Of a stretch of DNA of 64,000 nucleotides, positions 58,691 through 64,000 are shown piece by piece. The notes under the pieces are model-generated. The model was not told where the DNA came from and searched no databases. It saw only the letters and a list, made by a program, of their open reading frames with translations. The DNA is from Dermatemys mawii (lineage: Eukaryota; Chordata; Testudines; Dermatemydidae): contig ML677334.1 in the NCBI GenBank assembly GCA_007922305.1, forward strand, positions 15,401,360 to 15,465,359, in the 5' to 3' direction. Numbering within the stretch: position 1 is the stretch's first letter; every line of letters starts with the position of its first letter. Made by a program: the position numbers and the translations under genes.

Positions 58691-58969
58691 TAAAGTGATT
58701 AGGGCATTAGTCAAGAGCTTGGAAGATCCAAGTGCAAATCCTACCTCTGGCACACACTTCCTCTGTGATCTTAGGTGTGTCATGTTGGACCAGACACTCA
58801 AAGAATGTTCCATTGAAGTTATGAGCCTAAATACCTTCGGGGATCTGGGTCTCAGTTCCCCTTCATTAAAACGGGGACAACAGAAATCCTTTATCTCACA
58901 GTACTGTTGTGAGGATAAATAGTTTGGAGATTATGAGGTGCTTAGGTATTATGATACTGGGTGCCTTAT
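58691..58969 (+). mobile_element. tRNA-derived SINE, near full length
   Basis: The A-box region 'agtgattagggcattagtc' and B-box region 'agatccaagtgcaaatcc' form the tRNA-like head. It is followed by 'gatctgggtctcagttcccc', 'ttaaaacggggacaacag', 'actgttgtgaggataaat' and 'gaggtgcttaggtattatga', the usual tail of turtle Pol III SINEs. AAGATAG occurs at both edges (58684-58690 and 58970-58976), a possible short TSD. The 94-codon frame is not a gene. Confidence 0.75.
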
Positions 58970-58976
58970 AAGATAG

Positions 58977-59649
58977 AACAAATGAGCAAGTTACACCTTT
59001 ACCATGAGAGGTGGTTCCACCTGATGATGGTTGAGGCATGTTGCTGAAGTACAGCTGAATGGGAACTTGCCATTTTGATTCTGTGGATAAAATAAGGAAT
59101 ACTTTTTATGGCTAGCAATCCACTACTCATCGCAAATATAAATTGTGCCTGTAAAAGCCACTTAGATAGCATCCTTGGAACAGGGAAGTGTTTTACAGTA
59201 TGTCTGTACAATACCTAACATAGTGAGGACCAAACTTGATTAAAGCCTGTAGGTACTGCTGTAACAAATAATCACAACAAAAAATAATACTTAAAATAGA
59301 AACTCAGAAACATCTTAACTATAGTGTGACTGCTACCTATCACATGAGTAATGGCAATTTATCCATTTCTCCGTTAGTATAATGTGACTAGGATTCCTAA
59401 GCATTTCCTATTTACTTTTAGTCCTTATTTTTTCTGTTTCTAGGAGGGCTACATGGATATTTCATTAAAAAATATTGAATAGAAAATTATGAATATTAAA
59501 CCGCTAAGATGCTTCTATTTCATCTGCATTAAATTAACCATTTGACTGCAGCATAAATCATTATCTTCTCTGTGGTTCATATTCAGATTTTGGCCTTTGA
59601 TTTGAAAGTTCCATGCAGCTCTAGTGAATTATTCTCCTCCATTTAAATT
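58977..59649. other. No gene seen
   Basis: No supported feature. Confidence 0.5.
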
Positions 59650-59850
59650 GTCACCTTGAAGGTATTTATAGGCTATGATCATGATCCCTTGAGTCTTTTC
59701 ATTTCATTTCTACGCTGTGCAAATTTATCTTCCCCTCAGTCATTTCTAGAATTCCTGTATCGTTTTTGTTGCCCTTCATTGTCATTCTTCTCATTTTTAC
59801 ATCTCATTCCTAATATACTGTACAAGTATATTAATATGGGCAATATTCAT
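59650..59850 (-). mobile_element. CR1 LINE 3' region fragment
   Basis: 'gtatttataggctatgatca', 'tgatcccttgagtctttt' and 'cgtttttgttgcccttc' match the CR1 segment that, on the minus strand, precedes the 3' UTR. Confidence 0.6.
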
Positions 59851-60580
59851 CTGACTGAAAAGTACTAAAATTAGTGTTCTTCAGTAAATTTCCTACTCAG
59901 TTTGCCCATCTTTAAGAGGAAGGATTAAGTAGCAAAGCACACAGAACATTTCTGGAGCAGTACTTTTAAAAGAAATCCATCCTTGACAAATGATAAAAAT
60001 ATAGAATAACTTTCTATACTTAGGGTAGCTCTGCACAATATCCCATCACCACCATTGTATAGTGTGAAGTGACTTTCAGCATAGCATTGTTACTGTTATA
60101 ATAGGAGGAAATTGCTCAAATAGTTCCCTGTGATACAACAGTATATTGTATCTTCCCAAGCCAAGAAGGAGTTTTCTGTTTCAGGACTATGTATTAGCAC
60201 AGACAAGAACCAGAGGGCAATCTCAGTTAGACAGGGTATCACTGTTTCCTGTCACACCAAAATTAAATTGGAGATTGAGGAGGGCATTTGTTGAGTTGCC
60301 CTAAATAACAGTACTTCATTTTATGCTGATCTGCTGTCTTCCAATACCTAAATGCTATGCTAACTTTACAACAATAGCACAGATGCAACTGATCTATAAT
60401 ATGCCATCTGATCAAACATTACATAACACCACTTCTTTGGAGAATGCATACTAATAAGAAAGGCTGTAAAATTCAATGCTAGGTGAAAAGTGGAGGGAAG
60501 CCAGGTGGGCAGAATATATTTTATAAAGTGGAAAAAAAAATGTAAAACAGAAAAAGTAGGAGAGAATGAATGAAAATGAA
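59851..60580. other. No gene seen
   Basis: No supported feature. Confidence 0.5.
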
Positions 60581-61410
60581 GGTTTTGCATAGAGACTGTT
60601 TGGTTTGGCCAGTGTACATGGCAGAGGGGCATCGCTGGCACATAATGGCATATACCACTTTGGTAGATGTGCAAGTAAATGAGCCCCTGATGGTGTGGCT
60701 GATGTGATTATGATATGATGGTGTCAGTTGCATAAATATGTGGACAGAGTTGGCATTGGGCTTTGTTGCAAGGATAGGTTCCTGGATTAGTGTTTTTGTT
60801 GTGTGGTATGTGATTGCTGGTGAGTATTTGCTTCAGGATGGGGGGCTGTCTGTAAGCGAGAACTGGTCTGTCTGGAATAAATGGACACAAATTTGACATC
60901 AGGAATCATAACATTCAAAAACCAGTAGGAGAATACTTCAACCTCCCTGGTCACTCAATAATAGACTTGAAAGTGGCAATTTTACAACAGAAATACTTCA
61001 AAAACAGACTCCAACAAGAAGCTACTGAACTGGAATTAATTTGCAAATTGGATACCATCGATTTAGGTTTAAACAGAGACTAGGAATGGCTGGGTCATTA
61101 AACAAATAGAATCTATTTCCCCATGATAAGTATCCTCACACCTTCTTGTCAACTGTCTGATATGGACCACCTTGATTATCACTACAAAGTTTTTTTTCTC
61201 CTGCTGATAATAGCTCATTTTAATTAAATAGCCTCTTAGAATTGGTGTGGCAACCTCCACCTTTTCATGTTCTCTGTGTGTACATATATATCTTCCAACT
61301 GTTTCTTCCAATCTATGTGCCTGATGAAGTGGATTGTAGTCCATGCAAGCTTATGCTTAAATAAATGTGTTGGTCTCTCAGGTGCCACAAGTACTCATGT
61401 TCTATTTTCT
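60581..61410 (+). mobile_element. PLE 3' copy with internal inversion
   Basis: 60581-60873 reads in minus orientation (RPVLAYRQ, NPGTYPCNKAQCQLCPHI, HTIRGSFTC, YAIMCQRCPSAMYTGQT). 60874-61410 reads in plus (NGHKFDIRN, EATELELICKLDTIDLGLNRD, 3' tail 'ggtgccacaagtactcatg'). Together they cover the end of the PLE protein without apparent loss; the break is in the GIY-YIG domain. The copy is diverged from the 20.5-kb PLE and has stops. Confidence 0.85.
61321..61358 (+). ncRNA. Hammerhead-like motif, diverged
   Basis: CTGATGA (61321-61327) is canonical, and stem II GTGGA / TCCAT still pairs, but GAAA reads GCAA. Stem III keeps GC-TTAT-GC. Probably inactive. Confidence 0.4.
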
Positions 61411-61859
61411 CTGTATGAATTGAAAAGTGTGGCTATTCCATCAGCTTCTTATGTCACTGCAGGAGAGAAAAATGCCATAGTGTAGTCATTGCTGTCACTT
61501 TTCACCATGGACAAGATGTCATGTTGTGAGGGATCATAAACTGCTTAGCATTTGTCATGAGATGCTGTACACAAACTGGGCATTTTAGAGCCTCTTTTTC
61601 AGTTTGCACTTTCATGCTCAGCCTAGATAGCAAACCTCTTCAGACTCTGTGTTTTCACATTCCTACAATAGCACAATGTGAATAGGCTTTATCTTCTCTC
61701 TCAGTAGTTGTGACTATTTCTCTCTTTTGTGACATTTAAATACGTGTGACATTTCTTTCATTTTGCCAGACATTCATCTCATTTGTGTGCTCTCCCACTG
61801 GGAGTCGTCCTGTTGTTAGGATAGTAGTTGCCTATATGTATACACACAGAGGTATTTTG
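61411..61859. other. No gene seen
   Basis: May extend the gypsy remnant downstream, but no motif is readable. Confidence 0.4.
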
Positions 61860-62260
61860 TATTTTTTTAAGATGCCTACTTCATGAACTGACTCCTCTTT
61901 CCATACAGATTTTAGCTGGACTTGAGCCATTGCATGTATTCCTGCACTGTTTGATGCTTTATTTCAGTCAGGCTCGGCTTCCAGATTTATTAGCTTTTTC
62001 CTGGACTTTTGGTGAATTGGTCTTAAAAACTATTATGTCTTGAATTGTTTCATCCACATCAGTAAATGTACAGCCTTTAATCATCATCTTAAACACTGAC
62101 ACAAACTGATTTATGGGATCCATTAAGAACTTCTTGTCTTGCAGGTTTCTAAAGTGCAAGCATTGGATAAGTTTTGGAGGTGGCATCTTAGCAAACCTAC
62201 TGTAATACACCCCCACATTTACCTTTTCATCACATAAGGGTGCTTTCTGTGATGTTCCTT
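61860..62260 (-). pseudogene. Ty3/gypsy Gag remnant
   Basis: The minus strand (82-codon frame 61968-62216 plus continuation past a stop) reads DPINQFVSVFKMMIKGCTF, an acidic E.IQD.IVF segment, SPKVQEKA and then a helix with VQEYMQ. This is the order of the capsid C-terminal half in Ty3/gypsy Gag (QFV..LK..AK.C.F, IRD.IV.G, VRE.LL, L..A...C...E). No protease or RT is visible next to it. Confidence 0.45.
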
Positions 62261-64000
62261 TAGTTTTATAAAGGGTTCCTCACTCTCAGACCAAAATCTG
62301 TTGATTCATACTTGTTAATGTTTAGGGTGTGCCAAAAAATCTTTTATCTCCCCTTTATAAAGTGGAGAATTGAAGGGATGGGTGCTGGCTGGACTTCGGC
62401 CAGCTCTGGGGAAAGGGCATATCATTTTTTTCTCCTGTGAACTAATTGCTGTTTGGGGTGTGACTGAGGGAGTTCTATTTGTATTAACATATATTTGTAA
62501 AAAATTGCCTAGCTTATTCTTAGTCACCATTGAACACCTATTGGTGGAAGTAGAAATCTAGACATTAAATGCCAATATTATAAATACATCAATTAGAGCT
62601 GATCAAAATCTTTCATATTGCAGTAGTTCCATGAAATCTCTAGAAATTTGAATTTTCTATGAAAAAATAAGGAAAAGCTGAGACAACATTTTCACAATTC
62701 CTCTTCTCACCATCTTTTGTTCCAGGCTATTTTAATCAGTTTAGATTATCAATTTTTCCTCCTCTTCTGATTTCAGAGAACTCTTGAAAATGAACTCCCC
62801 ACACTTCTTACAATTCTTCTCCTCCTCAGGGCAGTTCATACCTTCCCACTTTGTTTGGGCATGTGAAGTCCCTCAGTCTCCATAATGAATACCAGTCCCA
62901 TTCTTAGGGTGCTGCCACACTTGCATCACATTTGACACCATCTAACATTTTGCCTAATCTGCAGTAAAGAAGTATTTTAGTCAAAGAACAATTCAGACGG
63001 AATAAATATTACTGGAGACAGGCTCAATATAGAATAAGAACTGAATCATAATTGACCATAGCATATATAAAAATCTAACCCCTGTACATTCAGACAAACA
63101 CAACCAGCAAAGAACTGAAATATCCAGGGTCCTGTGGAAAAAATAATGTGTGATCATGTACTTAAAGTCTGTATCATAACATAACATTCCCACACGGGAA
63201 TGAACTAAAGTTGCAGACAATCTTAATTCTGATATTTGCTAATTTGAATGCTTGACTTTGCAACCTTAATATTGTATTTTATATTGACTGTATGTGTGTG
63301 CATGGGGAAGGGGTGTAATGCAGTAAACAAGGGATCTTGATGACTCATTGATATAAATGCTTTGAGGGGGATTTTCAAGTGTATGGCATTTAGGTGCCAA
63401 CTTTGTCTTTGAAAATCTCCTCCTTGGCTTTGAAGCTGCTGGGTCAAATTTGACTCAAGTTATGAGCAAGTATGGGCCTGATTTTGAAGGTGCCTCATAC
63501 CCTCAGATCTCAGTGCATCAATGTATCAACCCTTGGCACTGTGGGAAACTGAAAAAAGGCATGATATTTCCCTGATATTTTACACAACTCAGTTTCATTC
63601 ATTTTCATGCTCTTGAAATTTTATATTTTTGTAAAATGTTCATTTTTATGAAATGCACAAAACTGAAAATTTGGTTGCAAAAATCACAAAATCATATATG
63701 ATTTTGTAGAAAAATAATTTTACTTTAAGTGGGCCTGTGAATTTAAGAAAAATGGAACCAGTTTTGATCTCACTATGAAAAACAAAAATGCTCTAACTTT
63801 GAGCATTTCAAGTTTTATTGTGACTATATTACATACATCTATTATTAGCCAAGGTTACCATCAGATGACAGGTTTTAGTGGCTTACTGTATTTCAATGTC
63901 TTATTGGTACCAATGAAATTACTAGTGGACAGGAATCTGTTCCAAAAAAATCACCATCACATTGGTCCCTTTTTGGCAATGATGAAGGGCCCAATCCTGC
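62261..64000. other. No gene; AT-rich repeat at 63590-63790
   Basis: No gene supported. The 63590-63790 stretch uses the same AAAATTT/GAAAT words as 2446-3090 and 27560-27810. Confidence 0.45.

Noticed and set aside
1..64000. CRISPR arrays, operons, ribosome-binding sites or rRNA
   Set aside because: None present; the sequence is vertebrate and repeat-rich, and no regularly spaced direct repeats were seen.

Overview
The window is vertebrate, intergenic or intronic DNA, most likely from a turtle or another sauropsid. No host gene is supported. Every substantial open reading frame belongs to a mobile element: many CR1 LINE fragments, Penelope-like elements (PLEs), Ty3/gypsy and ERV-like LTRs, tRNA-derived SINEs and several TIR-bearing MITEs. 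The turtle assignment rests on this repeat mix and is an inference.

Layout. 0-2 kb: a solo LTR with a second solo LTR of the same family inserted in reverse. 2-19 kb: CR1 and L2-like fragments, a broken Myb/SANT-like gene at 5.8-6.2 kb, and a cluster of MITEs at 15-17 kb. 19.7-23.4 kb: a third copy of the first LTR family, split by a nearly 2.9 kb PLE that encodes a reverse transcriptase and a GIY-YIG endonuclease and has a hammerhead-like motif in its tail. 27.7-28.6 kb: a perfect 58-bp palindrome, then a solo LTR lying between microsatellites. 32.0 and 35.4 kb: two short fold-back PLE copies.

38.9-43.2 kb: a young LTR retrotransposon. Its two 660/661-bp LTRs differ by one base, and it has a 4-bp TSD, a tRNA-Leu primer site, a polypurine tract and one uninterrupted gag-pol frame. 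That frame has a SCAN-like capsid region, protease, RT and RNase H, but no integrase. 45.9-49.4 kb: a CR1 copy split by a 2,554-bp DNA transposon with CACTG termini, long TIRs and a TAA duplication. It carries a transposase-like gene that I cannot assign to a named family. Removing the insert and one TSD copy restores the CR1 reading frame exactly. 50-64 kb: further solo LTRs, CR1, two SINEs, a PLE copy with an inverted 5' part and a Ty3/gypsy gag remnant.

The best candidates for something undescribed are the CACTG transposon with its upstream cluster of TGAYGCAAT sites, the integrase-less SCAN-gag retrotransposon, and the hammerhead-like motifs at the junctions of fold-back PLE copies.

Limits: family names come from recognition of motifs and repeat consensus features, not from searches. 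Boundaries given with target-site duplications are firm; those of CR1 fragments and GC-rich repeats are approximate.
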